Below are positions 26,901 through 33,252 of a DNA stretch of 64,000 nt, one piece after another. Below the pieces are notes generated by a model. It was not told the origin of the DNA. It was given only the letters and a program-made list of their open reading frames with translations, and made no database searches. The stretch spans positions 138,271 through 202,270 of the forward strand of contig NZ_GG700527.1 in the NCBI RefSeq assembly GCF_000163295.1, given 5' to 3'. Both the position numbers and the translations under genes were made by a program. Within the stretch, counting starts at the first letter, position 1; each line of letters begins with the position of its first letter. The DNA is from Anaerococcus vaginalis ATCC 51170. GTDB taxonomy: Bacteria > Bacillota > Clostridia > Tissierellales > Peptoniphilaceae.

Positions 26901-29157
26901 AAAAGAAACAATAATAAAAGGAACATTTGAAAAAATAGCCGACATAATCCCAGAAATTGACGAAGATGGAAAACCAAACGACAAACCAAAAGGCTACGTA
27001 GAAGTAATCTTTGAAAAAGGAAAACACGGAGTCTTAGAAGGAATAACAAAATACTACGTCAATCCAAAAGCAGGAAAAAAATTAAAAGAAATTAAGCATC
27101 CAGAAATCAAAGCAAACAATGGATACGAAAAATACGGATGGGATACAGACGATAATACAGAAATAACCAAAAAAATAATCGTCACAGCAAGATATAGCAA
27201 AGAGTTTACACCATTAGCACAAGAACCAAGTGCGAAGATGATAACAACCTATGTAGGAAATTATCCAACTTTAGAAGAATACGAACAAAAAATAAAAGCT
27301 GGAAAAATTGGAAACAGTGGAAAAGTTGCAGAAATTGACTCTTATTATCTAATAGATAAAAAACCAGACGTAAGCAAAGAAATTCTAGATCCAGAAAAAG
27401 AAATAGATGATCCAACAGATCCAACAAAGAAAGTTTACACAAATTACCAAAGAGTAAAAGTAACCTACAAAACAGGAGAAGTATTCTTAGTAGACGTACC
27501 AGTAAAAGTATTAGATACAATCAAAGAAGTACCAGATGAAAATACAATTCCAGGAGAAGACTACAAAGATTACATCCTAGTAACAGTAAATCCAACAGAC
27601 AAAGCAGTAAACAAAGAAAAATCATACTACAGAGTAAGAAGAGATGTAGAAGTAACAATTCCAGAAAAAGATCCAACAGGAATAGAAGTAAAAAGTGAAA
27701 AAGATAGCCACAGCTACGAATTTAGCGAATGGAGAGAAAAAGAAGACACCGAACCAAGAAAATGGGAAAAAGGTAAAAAAATCACAGGAAAATTCGAAAA
27801 AGACACAGAAATAATAGCAAAATATAGTCTTAAAGCGTGGCAAATAGAAGAAACCAAGAAAAATATTATTCCTGATCCAGAAGAAATACCTGAGGGCTAT
27901 GTAAGCGTAACATTTACGAATGATAATGGTTTGTATTTGGATGGCACACAAAATTATGCTGTAAAGAAAAATGTAAATGTCAAATTAAGTGATTTGAAAT
28001 GGCCAAATATTGGAGAACATTTGGGTTATGAATTTGTAAGTTGGGATCAAGAAAAAACTTTAGAAATAAAAGATAAAGATATAGTTGTAAGGGCAAGCTC
28101 AAAGGCGATTGATGATGTGATTCCAAATGATGGAAATCATGAAAAGCCAAAAGACTATGTAAAAGTAGATTTTACAACTGATGGTCATGGAAGTCTAAGT
28201 GGACAATTATCATATTTTGTAAATCCTACAAAAGAAGTAACTTTGGAATTCCCACAAGCAAGTCCAAATACTGGATATGAATTTGGATCATGGGATCCTG
28301 ATAATACAAGTAAGCCAACTGTTTATAACGTTGACACTACAATTACAGCATATTTCAATGAATTGAATGATGTAAGCACTGAACCTGTAGAAGGATATGT
28401 TGAAGTTTCTTTTGTAACACAAGGCGAAGGTGGCTCAATAATGGATGGACAAATTACAAAATTCTATGTAAATCCAGAAAAAGAAGTTATTCTTCCACCT
28501 CCAAGTTTAAATGTTGAAATTGGATACGCATTTAATGGTTGGGATTTTGATACAATACAATTTGTTCAATACAAAGAAAATAAAATAGTTACTGGAACAT
28601 TTGCTAAACTTCCTGATGTAATTCCAGAAGTTGATGGAAATGGTAATATTAATGATAAACCTCATGGATATGTTGAAGTGATTTTTGAAAAAGGAGATCA
28701 TGGAGATCTTGAAGGAATAACAAAATATTATGTAAATCCAAAAGCTGGAAAAACTTTAGCAGAAATTGCTCATCCAAAAATTGTAGCAAAAACAGATTAC
28801 AAAGTAAAAGGATGGGATACAGATGATAAGACAGTAATTAATAATAATATAATAGTAACTGCCTTGTATGAAAAAATTGAAAAAGCAGATCCTAAACCAC
28901 AAGAACCAACAAATCCACCACAACCATCCAATCCATCAAGCACAGAACCTTCTGTAGAAAAACCAAGTTCTAGCAATGAAAAGGATAAAGAAAAAGATGT
29001 TAAATTACAAAAAGTAAGTGGAGATGATAAAAAAGGTTCAAATGTTGGAGGCACAAAAATGCCAAAAACAGGAATTGAAAGCAATTTAGGATTCTATTTA
29101 TCAACAATTGGACTAAGCACAATTGGATTATTTATCCTAAAAAAGAAAAATAAGTAA
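20911..29157 (+). CDS. Giant cell-wall-anchored InlB-repeat protein (2748 aa)
   Basis: It starts at a GTG after AAGGAGG. A signal peptide (hydrophobic core TLLLAIILL, ending near ALAS) leads to modules resembling InlB B-repeats (Listeria-Bacteroides type), for example near residues 255-340, 730-870 and 875-1000. Two tandem blocks follow, about 562 and 558 residues (1544-2105, then 2106-2663). Each holds a Rib-like domain (YTNYQRVKVTYKTGEVFLVDVPV) and several ~70-residue modules with YYVNP and FxxWD. The C-terminus has a Pro/Ser-rich stretch, a sortase motif MPKTG (2717-2721), a hydrophobic helix and KKKNK. It is probably a surface adhesin or stalk; the ligand is unknown. Confidence 0.9.
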   Translation: MKSKKNKKIILTLLLAIILLGTNIALASYTKRDDDSDDIYIDKINENIVKKPTELDESKDIDEQLENPKYPNIYTYRWDYKIGVKENGLDKDKIIFQPYIASVGENASPEERAEVLKEINLPEVKGYKKPNGIDSYDVTYDFVKNNAKDTKKASFLFYGNHDYKYEPEEKYIKVKYIFQNLYDHEKYENPNGEKEPLIKEYKAKTGDKFKIPGLNKEDSEKYAKGFEPEQNNLEVTVPENASETPLIYHYNRKTFQLDFDTDGGSYVPNMTLYYGQTIPYFDYKPTKDGSVFKGWKSNKDIETSDGTKIKKGDLIDMKNYPDGLKDAMPSENIIFTAVWEEEPTADYKIQFWTQKAESDGYDFIGAKVIKDADTGSRPNLDSMLPEGFKFPEIEKDLTKKGKEKELNKYYVRNTKKIKEENTENVKNDDGSSKVLVKKVHSDGSTTYNIYYDRQTYTMLFEKFCIDSPEEGFPAKEAKMVLPDGRKYDSTKEVNKPYKFTAKFGERLTKWPNDMWLIEKGGVDFDPNRSFIGWQLNTENNNNEDQSLYLDTPPYWLTSKDFIDRDFTSEWGPDVRPATHSTSTGEVLPERTISLGPCQSAEDQFAIYYMEYLFEGFDGKLHYNPDMSYTKIDTNAQYEYPSPGIVGFKPKYEGIDPYDDVLQRPAKKKGYTERLTEYTFDELKEKLAEYEKDRSTDEKSFFDPIGEKGINGVPFKDIERYRFAFTYEREKYTLYLDKDPSDVNAHADFSGEKFSNGKDAIISDVYYDLPLRKLNLDEDYKLTEDDKPKNLPDNYVFKGWALDAQGSKLIKDTIKESEKLESQIAEKYKELEKNSNDKEKKFKLQNEIKELKSKLDDADANMPNYDVVLYAKWGEPDKNYKVKFDPNLDPNDGEINSIEQKDIATHKDGERIKISTEFGKVPYKSPEKLKNEGNTQVFDVANRMTIKEPPKPQRDGYDFLGWELVTYNENGSEDTSYKDKYGVPRLYSFGNEIISDLHLRAIWVKNGLVDVKVYHHLLDKDFNEVKLVDGVIKNQRVKTNTTAYGVMQGEDYILANDDEFDNKNVNEDTKNQYEKYKEETERENSYYQNQVVQAEDDNTTYDDDGNPQQPIKLDFKNQFHFYYRPYRYRKYTVNYLLAKDGQDSFETVGSQKDFENVIEPEEVLNGNRHFDSVNYRKIRGFKLVSPPQTQLFFDINEYTHELNGINGIKNTKDVNFYYKDVRVLKTKNPNTPIPKGYHRITFKALDNGSFGTDKDGKEIKEIYYDVIDGLNFKNIPVPTDEEKNGIKITPDKNYNIGSWSGRREGGKELGGLLDENTSIKHNYEFEIDFIEDKYPEVKPIKVFESSKDDGGNFINDFMPTNAQIEESISDLIKLEKYKDYQVLEKEKIYDKVKEDEAYNNKPSDVKPKKDSIKVRVNFKNDTYKDFEIPVEIYKNIYRALDSKSKPNIVQDDEFLKDFVKVDVVPTNKAKDKQTKTYYVNPKAQVRIPENDPEGENDWTFEKWTADLDSLEDKDDFKMPNRHIFENETVLTARYSKTPKDIVYPPSAKMITTYVGNYPTLEEYEQKIKAGKIGKTGEVAEIDSYYLIDKKPDVSKEILHPEKEIDDPTDPTKKVYTNYQRVKVTYKTGEVFLVDVPVRVLDTIKEVPDENTIPGEDYKDYILVTVDPTDKAKDPTKKYYRVRKDVEVTIPSNNPEGIEVTSKNGESHSYEFTKWKEKDTKPREWEKDKKIIGKFEKDTEIIAKYSLKAWQQEKPEKNVIPNDPDNPQKKPKGYVSVKFTSDDGLTLSGIQEYFVKKNLEITLKDIKWAQIEEKVGYKFDKWDKEKDLEIKDQDIVVNATSIPLKDVIPKKDGEEQPKGYVKVDFKTDGNGTLEGETSYYVNPTKEVTLEVPETKANIGYKFKEWDKDANKPTKYEKDTTITAKFKALDDVSETPIKDYVKVTFQIEGKGGKIKEGEVETYYVNPEKKVIVTTPKLETEIGYKFKGWDKDTSKLTQYTEKETIIKGTFEKIADIIPEIDEDGKPNDKPKGYVEVIFEKGKHGVLEGITKYYVNPKAGKKLKEIKHPEIKANNGYEKYGWDTDDNTEITKKIIVTARYSKEFTPLAQEPSAKMITTYVGNYPTLEEYEQKIKAGKIGNSGKVAEIDSYYLIDKKPDVSKEILDPEKEIDDPTDPTKKVYTNYQRVKVTYKTGEVFLVDVPVKVLDTIKEVPDENTIPGEDYKDYILVTVNPTDKAVNKEKSYYRVRRDVEVTIPEKDPTGIEVKSEKDSHSYEFSEWREKEDTEPRKWEKGKKITGKFEKDTEIIAKYSLKAWQIEETKKNIIPDPEEIPEGYVSVTFTNDNGLYLDGTQNYAVKKNVNVKLSDLKWPNIGEHLGYEFVSWDQEKTLEIKDKDIVVRASSKAIDDVIPNDGNHEKPKDYVKVDFTTDGHGSLSGQLSYFVNPTKEVTLEFPQASPNTGYEFGSWDPDNTSKPTVYNVDTTITAYFNELNDVSTEPVEGYVEVSFVTQGEGGSIMDGQITKFYVNPEKEVILPPPSLNVEIGYAFNGWDFDTIQFVQYKENKIVTGTFAKLPDVIPEVDGNGNINDKPHGYVEVIFEKGDHGDLEGITKYYVNPKAGKTLAEIAHPKIVAKTDYKVKGWDTDDKTVINNNIIVTALYEKIEKADPKPQEPTNPPQPSNPSSTEPSVEKPSSSNEKDKEKDVKLQKVSGDDKKGSNVGGTKMPKTGIESNLGFYLSTIGLSTIGLFILKKKNK
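25540..28911 (+). repeat. 1.7-kb tandem duplication inside the surface-protein gene
   Basis: The sequence starting CCAAGTGCTAAGATG at 25540 recurs at 27226, an offset of 1686 bp (562 codons). The first ~600 bp of each unit are nearly identical at the DNA level. The remaining ~1.1 kb are recognisably the same modules but clearly diverged, and the second copy is 12 bp shorter there. This indicates an old duplication with recent recombination over its 5' part. Confidence 0.85.
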
Positions 29158-29167
29158 AATTTTTCCT

Positions 29168-29197
29168 AACCCTAGCTAAAGCTAGGGTTATTTTTTG
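29168..29197 (+). terminator. Terminator of the surface-protein gene
   Basis: AACCCTAGC (29168-29176) pairs perfectly with GCTAGGGTT (29181-29189) around a TAAA loop, followed by ATTTTTT. It starts 10 bp after the stop codon. Confidence 0.93.
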
Positions 29198-29201
29198 CAA
29201 A

Positions 29202-29262
29202 AAAAATCCAATCTATAAATTTCAATAGGCAATAAGCTTTTGAAAATATAGATTGGATTTTT
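29202..29262. terminator. Long 16-bp-arm hairpin between convergent genes
   Basis: AAAAATCCAATCTATA (29202-29217) and TATAGATTGGATTTTT (29247-29262) are perfect inverted arms. TTTCAA (29220-29225) and TTGAAA (29240-29245) extend the stem inside. It lies 40 bp past the stop of the minus-strand glutaredoxin-like gene and probably terminates that operon, while backing up the plus-strand terminator. Confidence 0.7.
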
Positions 29263-29302
29263 GTTTTTAAATTATTAATTGTTAATTAGTTAAAAATTAA
29301 TT

Positions 29303-29542
29303 TTATAGAAATTCAACTTCTTTTTTGTCAGTGATTTTTACAGGGATTCCTACTTGATTTGTTTTGATTTTTTCTTCAAAAGCATTAAAATTATCCCTAT
29401 ATGCCAAAAATCTTTTGAGATTTATCATAGAATCGGTTATATCTATGATTTCACATCCTTGGAAATTTTTTGAATCATTATTGTAATTTTCAATTATTTC
29501 AGTGCAATCTGGACAAAGTTTGCTAACAAATATTTCTATCAT
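29303..29542 (-). CDS. Glutaredoxin-like small thiol protein
   Basis: A 79-residue protein starting MIEIFVSKLCPDC. The CPDC (residues 10-13) is in the position of a glutaredoxin/thioredoxin active site, and the later VGIPVKI contains the cis-proline typical of that fold. It should be a cytoplasmic thiol-disulfide or metal-handling protein; the partner is unknown. Its ATG overlaps the TGA of the DHFR gene (ATGA), and its AGGAGG Shine-Dalgarno lies within the last codons of that gene. Confidence 0.72.
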   Translation of the reverse strand: MIEIFVSKLCPDCTEIIENYNNDSKNFQGCEIIDITDSMINLKRFLAYRDNFNAFEEKIKTNQVGIPVKITDKKEVEFL

Positions 29543-30027
29543 TTTTTCCTCCTATAAGTTATATAATTAAATTTAAGGTCATTTTCGTAATAAGCTTCTG
29601 ATTTATTTACAATTTCAAAATTTTTGTCTTTATCAAAATTGTGAAGGAAGGTATCAGCATCTTTTTCTGCATCGATTTTTGTAATAATTGCCTCATCACA
29701 AAAATCTAAGAGCAAGTCTACAATTTCTTTTCCACCGATTACAAAAACTTCTCTATCATTTTTATTTTCTCTTACATATTTTAAAATATTTTGTGGGCTA
29801 TTAAAGACTAAAGCATCATCAAGTTTTAAATCTTTATTTCTTGTCAAAACTATATTTTCTCTTTTGGGAAGAGCCCCATTCATGGACTTATAAGTTTTTC
29901 TTCCCATTATAACTATATTATTTAGGGTAAGGTCTTTAAAATGTGCCAAGTCTTTTTTTAAATGAAAAAGAAGTTTATTATCTTTTCCAATTCCAAAATA
30001 TCTATCTACAGCCAAAATTATTTTCAT
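29539..30027 (-). CDS. folA: Dihydrofolate reductase
   Basis: The 162-residue enzyme reduces dihydrofolate with NADPH. The start MKIILAVDRYFGIGKDN, the substrate-binding LLFHLKKDLAHFK with the catalytic acidic residue, IVIMGRKTYKSM and VFVIGGKEI match DHFR. The usual Trp of the (L)PW motif is Phe here. thyA, often adjacent, is missing. AAGGAG precedes the ATG. It heads a two-gene minus-strand operon. Confidence 0.93.
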   Translation of the reverse strand: MKIILAVDRYFGIGKDNKLLFHLKKDLAHFKDLTLNNIVIMGRKTYKSMNGALPKRENIVLTRNKDLKLDDALVFNSPQNILKYVRENKNDREVFVIGGKEIVDLLLDFCDEAIITKIDAEKDADTFLHNFDKDKNFEIVNKSEAYYENDLKFNYITYRRKK

Positions 30028-30059
30028 AATTGCTCCTTGTAAATTTGTAATCTTCTTTT

Positions 30060-30068
30060 ATTCTATCA
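30060..30068 (-). promoter_or_regulatory. Possible extended -10 promoter of the folA operon
   Basis: On the minus strand the sequence TGATAGAAT gives a -10 (TAGAAT, 30060-30065) with an upstream TG. It lies about 33 bp before the folA ATG. No good -35 box is seen. Confidence 0.35.
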
Positions 30069-30140
30069 TTTTTGATAAATAAATTAAATTTTTTAAATTG
30101 ATATATCAAAAGTGATGGGAAATGGAAGTAAAATTTTCAC

Positions 30141-30170
30141 AAAAAAACTTCAAGCAATTAGCTTGAAGTT
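30141..30170 (-). terminator. Terminator of the SH3/Apf-like wall protein gene
   Basis: On the minus strand AACTTCAAGC (30161-30170) pairs with GCTTGAAGTT (30146-30155) around TAATT and is followed by a T-run (30141-30147 on the plus strand as A). Confidence 0.9.
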
Positions 30171-30192
30171 CTAATTTTTTTATTATTTAATT

Positions 30193-31017
30193 TTAATACC
30201 AACCGTTGTTGTTCCAAAATGCTAGGGCGTTATCCCATGAACCATATCTTTGAGCTACGTATTGGTCTGCAACTCTTTCTTGGTTAGCTGGAGAATAATC
30301 TCCGTTTAAGTAAGATGCTGACAATTGATATTTTCCAATATATTGTCCGTTTCTAGCATTGTAAGATCCACCAGATTCTCTTTGTGCTATAATTTGTTTT
30401 GCTGATGAATTATTAGCTGTATAATTTTGTGCTGGTGCTTGTGTTTGAGCAGGTGCTTGATAAGATTGAGCTGGAGCTTGGTATGAAGCTGTAGCTTGAT
30501 AGTTATTATTTGTGCTTGTTTGACTTTGAACTGGTGCATAATTTTTGTTGATAAAATCATTAGAAAGTCCTAATAAACTATTGTGGATATATCCTTCTTT
30601 ACCTTCAAAAACTACTTTTACAAATCCGTTGTTTGCTGCAGATTTTACTTCTACACTACTATCTTTTTTAAGAACTTGATAAACTTCTGAATTTAAGTTA
30701 TCAGATTTTCTAAAGTTTGCTGGGCTTAAAATTTTAGCTGTTTCTGTAATATTAAACCATTGACCACCAACGTAAGCTTCTTTACCGTTAAATTTGATTT
30801 TTAACCAACCATCTGTTGATCCTAGAACTTCATAAGATTTATCATCAGTTATAAGTCCGATTATATTATTTGATTCGCTAGCATCACTTCTTACATTAAC
30901 TGCGTCAGCTTTGTTTGCATCTTTAACTGCAGATGAAGCCTCAGCCTTGTTTGATGCTGTAAATAATGTTGGTAGTACGATTGCCGCTGCTAAGGCATAT
31001 TTTTTTAAATTTGTCAT
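30193..31017 (-). CDS. Secreted SH3-domain protein with Apf-like C-terminal lysozyme-fold domain
   Basis: The 274-residue preprotein has a signal peptide (cleavage likely after NKAEA, near residue 27) and two bacterial SH3 domains (about 36-90 and 94-150). A Gln/Ala/Pro repeat linker (QAPAQ units) follows. The C-terminal ~70 residues (IAQRESGGSYNARNGQYIGKYQLS ... WNNNGWY) match the aggregation-promoting-factor/Rpf-like transglycosylase family, with Glu in RESGG as the likely catalytic acid. It probably binds and trims peptidoglycan. A WalR-like box precedes it. Confidence 0.88.
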   Translation of the reverse strand: MTNLKKYALAAAIVLPTLFTASNKAEASSAVKDANKADAVNVRSDASESNNIIGLITDDKSYEVLGSTDGWLKIKFNGKEAYVGGQWFNITETAKILSPANFRKSDNLNSEVYQVLKKDSSVEVKSAANNGFVKVVFEGKEGYIHNSLLGLSNDFINKNYAPVQSQTSTNNNYQATASYQAPAQSYQAPAQTQAPAQNYTANNSSAKQIIAQRESGGSYNARNGQYIGKYQLSASYLNGDYSPANQERVADQYVAQRYGSWDNALAFWNNNGWY

Positions 31018-31073
31018 AATGATTACTCCTTATTTGTGTTTTTTTTAATTTATTGTAACTAATTAATAGTTTT

Positions 31074-31103
31074 TTTATGTTTTTCATTTCTTTTTCGTAA
31101 CAA
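31074..31103 (-). promoter_or_regulatory. Putative promoter of the SH3/Apf-like gene
   Basis: On the minus strand TTGTTA (31098-31103) and CATAAA (31074-31079) are separated by 18 bp. The WalR-like direct repeat lies immediately upstream of the -35. The -10 is imperfect. Confidence 0.4.
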
Positions 31104-31105
31104 TA

Positions 31106-31122
31106 GTTACAAAATAATTACA
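31106..31122 (-). promoter_or_regulatory. WalR-like direct repeat upstream of the SH3/Apf-like gene
   Basis: On the minus strand TGTAAT (31117-31122), five bases, then TGTAAC (31106-31111) fits TGTWAH-N5-TGTWAH exactly. A further TGTAAA half-site lies seven bases upstream of it. WalRK controls peptidoglycan hydrolases in Firmicutes, which fits the gene it precedes. Confidence 0.55.
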
Positions 31123-31221
31123 ACTCGTTTTTACAAGCATTATAATATATCAAGATTATGTAGAAAATATGTAGAAAAAATAAATTTTGTTTTTAAAGTT
31201 TTATAAAAAACTATTTTTTGT

Positions 31222-31227
31222 TATAAT
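31222..31227 (+). promoter_or_regulatory. Extended -10 promoter of hydE
   Basis: TATAAT at 31222-31227 is preceded by TG one base upstream (31219-31220), an extended -10. There is only a weak -35 (TTTTAT). It lies about 30 bp before the hydE ATG. Confidence 0.5.
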
Positions 31228-31256
31228 ATAAAAATACGAAAAGGAGTGAATTAATA

Positions 31257-32291
31257 ATGGGCTTTGTAAAAGCAGAAAATTTTACTGACCAAGAACTTTT
31301 AAATTTTATAAAAGATGACTCATACAACGAATATTTGGCAAAAAAAGCCGACAAGGTTAGACAAGAAATTTATGGCAAAGACGTATATGTCAGGGGTCTA
31401 ATTGAATTTACAAATTTTTGCAAAAATGATTGCTACTATTGTGGAATTAGAAAATCAAATTCTAATATAGAAAGATACAGACTTTCTTTTGATGAAATTC
31501 TAATGTGTGCAAAAATTGGTTACAAATTGGGTTATAGAACTTTTGTTCTTCAAGGTGGGGAAGATTTATCTTATAAAGATGAAGATATTTGTAAAATTGT
31601 TGAAGAAATTAAAAAAATTCATCCTGATTGTGCTATAACTTTATCAATTGGGGAAAGGTCAAAAAAATCTTACAAGAAATTTTTTGAAGCCGGAGCTGAT
31701 AGGTTTTTATTAAGAGAAGAAAGTTCAAGCAAAGATCATTATTATAAAATCCATCCAAAAGAAATGTCTTTTGAAAACAGGAGAAAGGCTCTTTTTGATT
31801 TAAAAGAAATTGGTTTTCAAGTTGGGGGAGGCTTTATGGTGGATTCTCCTTATCAAACGGATGAAGATTTGATTTCTGATTTGAGATTTTTACAAAAATT
31901 AAAACCGGATATGATAGGAATAGGTCCTTATTTATCCCAACACGATACTCCATTTAAAAATATGAAAAATGGTTCGTACAAAAAAACTTTAAGACTTATT
32001 TCTATTTTAAGATTGATGTTTCCTTATTGTTTGATACCAGCTACGACGGCGCTTGGAACAATAAATCCATTTGGAAGAGAAGAAGGTTTGAAGGCAGGTG
32101 CAAATGTCCTAATGCCAAATTTATCCCCAACATCTTACAGAGAACTTTATTCCTTATATGATAATAAAATTTGCACAGGAGATGAGGCGGCAGAGTGTAG
32201 AAATTGTTTGGAACTTAGAATAAAAAAAGCAGGCTACAATATAGTAACCCACAGAGGAGATGTGTCTTTTTATAAAAAAATGTATGAATAA
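31257..32291 (+). CDS. hydE: [FeFe] hydrogenase maturase HydE (radical SAM)
   Basis: The 344-residue radical SAM enzyme helps build the H-cluster of [FeFe] hydrogenase. The SAM cluster motif is C55-x3-C59-x2-C62 in FTNFCKNDCYYCG. The C-terminal cysteines C306, C314 and C317 match the accessory cluster site of HydE. FVLQGGED, the MIGIGPY strand and GANVLMPNLSP are family features. BioB-like and PylB-like enzymes are relatives but lack this combination. hydF, hydG and the hydrogenase gene are not in the window. Confidence 0.9.
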   Translation: MGFVKAENFTDQELLNFIKDDSYNEYLAKKADKVRQEIYGKDVYVRGLIEFTNFCKNDCYYCGIRKSNSNIERYRLSFDEILMCAKIGYKLGYRTFVLQGGEDLSYKDEDICKIVEEIKKIHPDCAITLSIGERSKKSYKKFFEAGADRFLLREESSSKDHYYKIHPKEMSFENRRKALFDLKEIGFQVGGGFMVDSPYQTDEDLISDLRFLQKLKPDMIGIGPYLSQHDTPFKNMKNGSYKKTLRLISILRLMFPYCLIPATTALGTINPFGREEGLKAGANVLMPNLSPTSYRELYSLYDNKICTGDEAAECRNCLELRIKKAGYNIVTHRGDVSFYKKMYE

Positions 32292-32313
32292 AGGCTCTTT
32301 GTGAGCCTTTTAA
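32290..32313 (+). terminator. Terminator of hydE
   Basis: AAAGGCTC (32290-32297) pairs with GAGCCTTT (32303-32310) around TTTGT, followed by TAAATTT. It begins two bases before the end of the hydE stop codon and its end overlaps the stop of the convergent PHP gene. Confidence 0.75.
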
Positions 32314-33104
32314 ATTTCTATAATTTTTTCTTTTTTATTTTCAAAATAGGAAATGTGGTCAAAGCCCAAATCTTTTAAATGTTTTATTCCATCATTTATT
32401 TTATAGGAAATTGTATCTGGGAAATGGGAATCTGAGCCTAGGGTTAAGATTTTTCCTCCTAGATTTTTATATTTTTCTAAGATTTCATCTTTTGGATTTG
32501 CGTAGGACAAATTATTTCTAAAACCTGCTGTATTATATTCAAAAGCTCTATTTGTTTTTATTAATTCTTTTAAAATTTCTTCAATCAAATCTTCATATAG
32601 TGAAAAATCTGGTATTACTGATTTATCTTCAAGATACCTATCAATATAGTCAATATGACCTAAAACTGAGAAGTTTTTGCAGGATTTTACAGAATCTAGC
32701 ATATACCTATAATATTTTCTGTAATAATGTTTTGGATTTTTTTCTATATTTTTTCTATTTAACCAAACATCTTTAAATTCTACGGCATGGATAGAGCCGA
32801 TTACAAAATCAAATGGATTTTCGTCAATAAATTTATCAATTTTATCTGCGTTTTCATAAGCCAATCCTATTTCAATTCCTGCCAAAATTTTTATTTGATT
32901 TTTATATTTTTCCCTTAGCTTATATATAGTAGAAAAATACTCATCAAGATCAAAGGAAATATCCCTGTCATTTTGGCAAAAATTATCCAAGTGGTCTGTA
33001 AATGCCATTATTTTTATTTTATTTTTTATAGCTGATTTTACATTTTCTTCTGGATTTGTATTTGAATCAAAAGAAAAATGTGAATGTAAATGTAAGTCTA
33101 TCAT
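32310..33104 (-). CDS. PHP-domain phosphoesterase, HisJ (histidinol-phosphatase) family
   Basis: This 264-residue metal-dependent phosphoesterase has the PHP motifs: DLHLHSHFS at the N-terminus, FTDHLD near residue 36, a Glu in GIEIGL, H in IGSIHA, GHIDY, and the C-terminal GSDSHF. Length and motifs fit the HisJ-type histidinol-phosphatases. No his genes are nearby, so the substrate is uncertain. It is a single gene with AAAGGAA as its Shine-Dalgarno sequence. Confidence 0.8.
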   Translation of the reverse strand: MIDLHLHSHFSFDSNTNPEENVKSAIKNKIKIMAFTDHLDNFCQNDRDISFDLDEYFSTIYKLREKYKNQIKILAGIEIGLAYENADKIDKFIDENPFDFVIGSIHAVEFKDVWLNRKNIEKNPKHYYRKYYRYMLDSVKSCKNFSVLGHIDYIDRYLEDKSVIPDFSLYEDLIEEILKELIKTNRAFEYNTAGFRNNLSYANPKDEILEKYKNLGGKILTLGSDSHFPDTISYKINDGIKHLKDLGFDHISYFENKKEKIIEI

Positions 33105-33211
33105 ATTGTTCCTTTCTTTTATTCTTCTTTTTTATATAATAACACAATAATACAAAACTTTTTTATTTTTGTGATAAATTTCCTATTCTACTATAAATTT
33201 TTTTGAAAATT

Positions 33212-33220
33212 TGATATAAT
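33212..33220 (+). promoter_or_regulatory. Extended -10 promoter of the coiled-coil protein gene
   Basis: TGATATAAT at 33212-33220 is an extended -10 with a perfect TATAAT, 32 bp before the ATG. The -35 is poor. Confidence 0.45.
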
Positions 33221-33252
33221 CATAAATAGAAGTTAAACAGGAGAGGGGAACA

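Noticed and set aside
25547..27951. Leucine/phenylalanine-rich minus-strand frames inside the giant surface gene
   Set aside because: They are shadows of Lys/Glu-rich repeats. Two copies look alike only because the plus-strand gene is duplicated.
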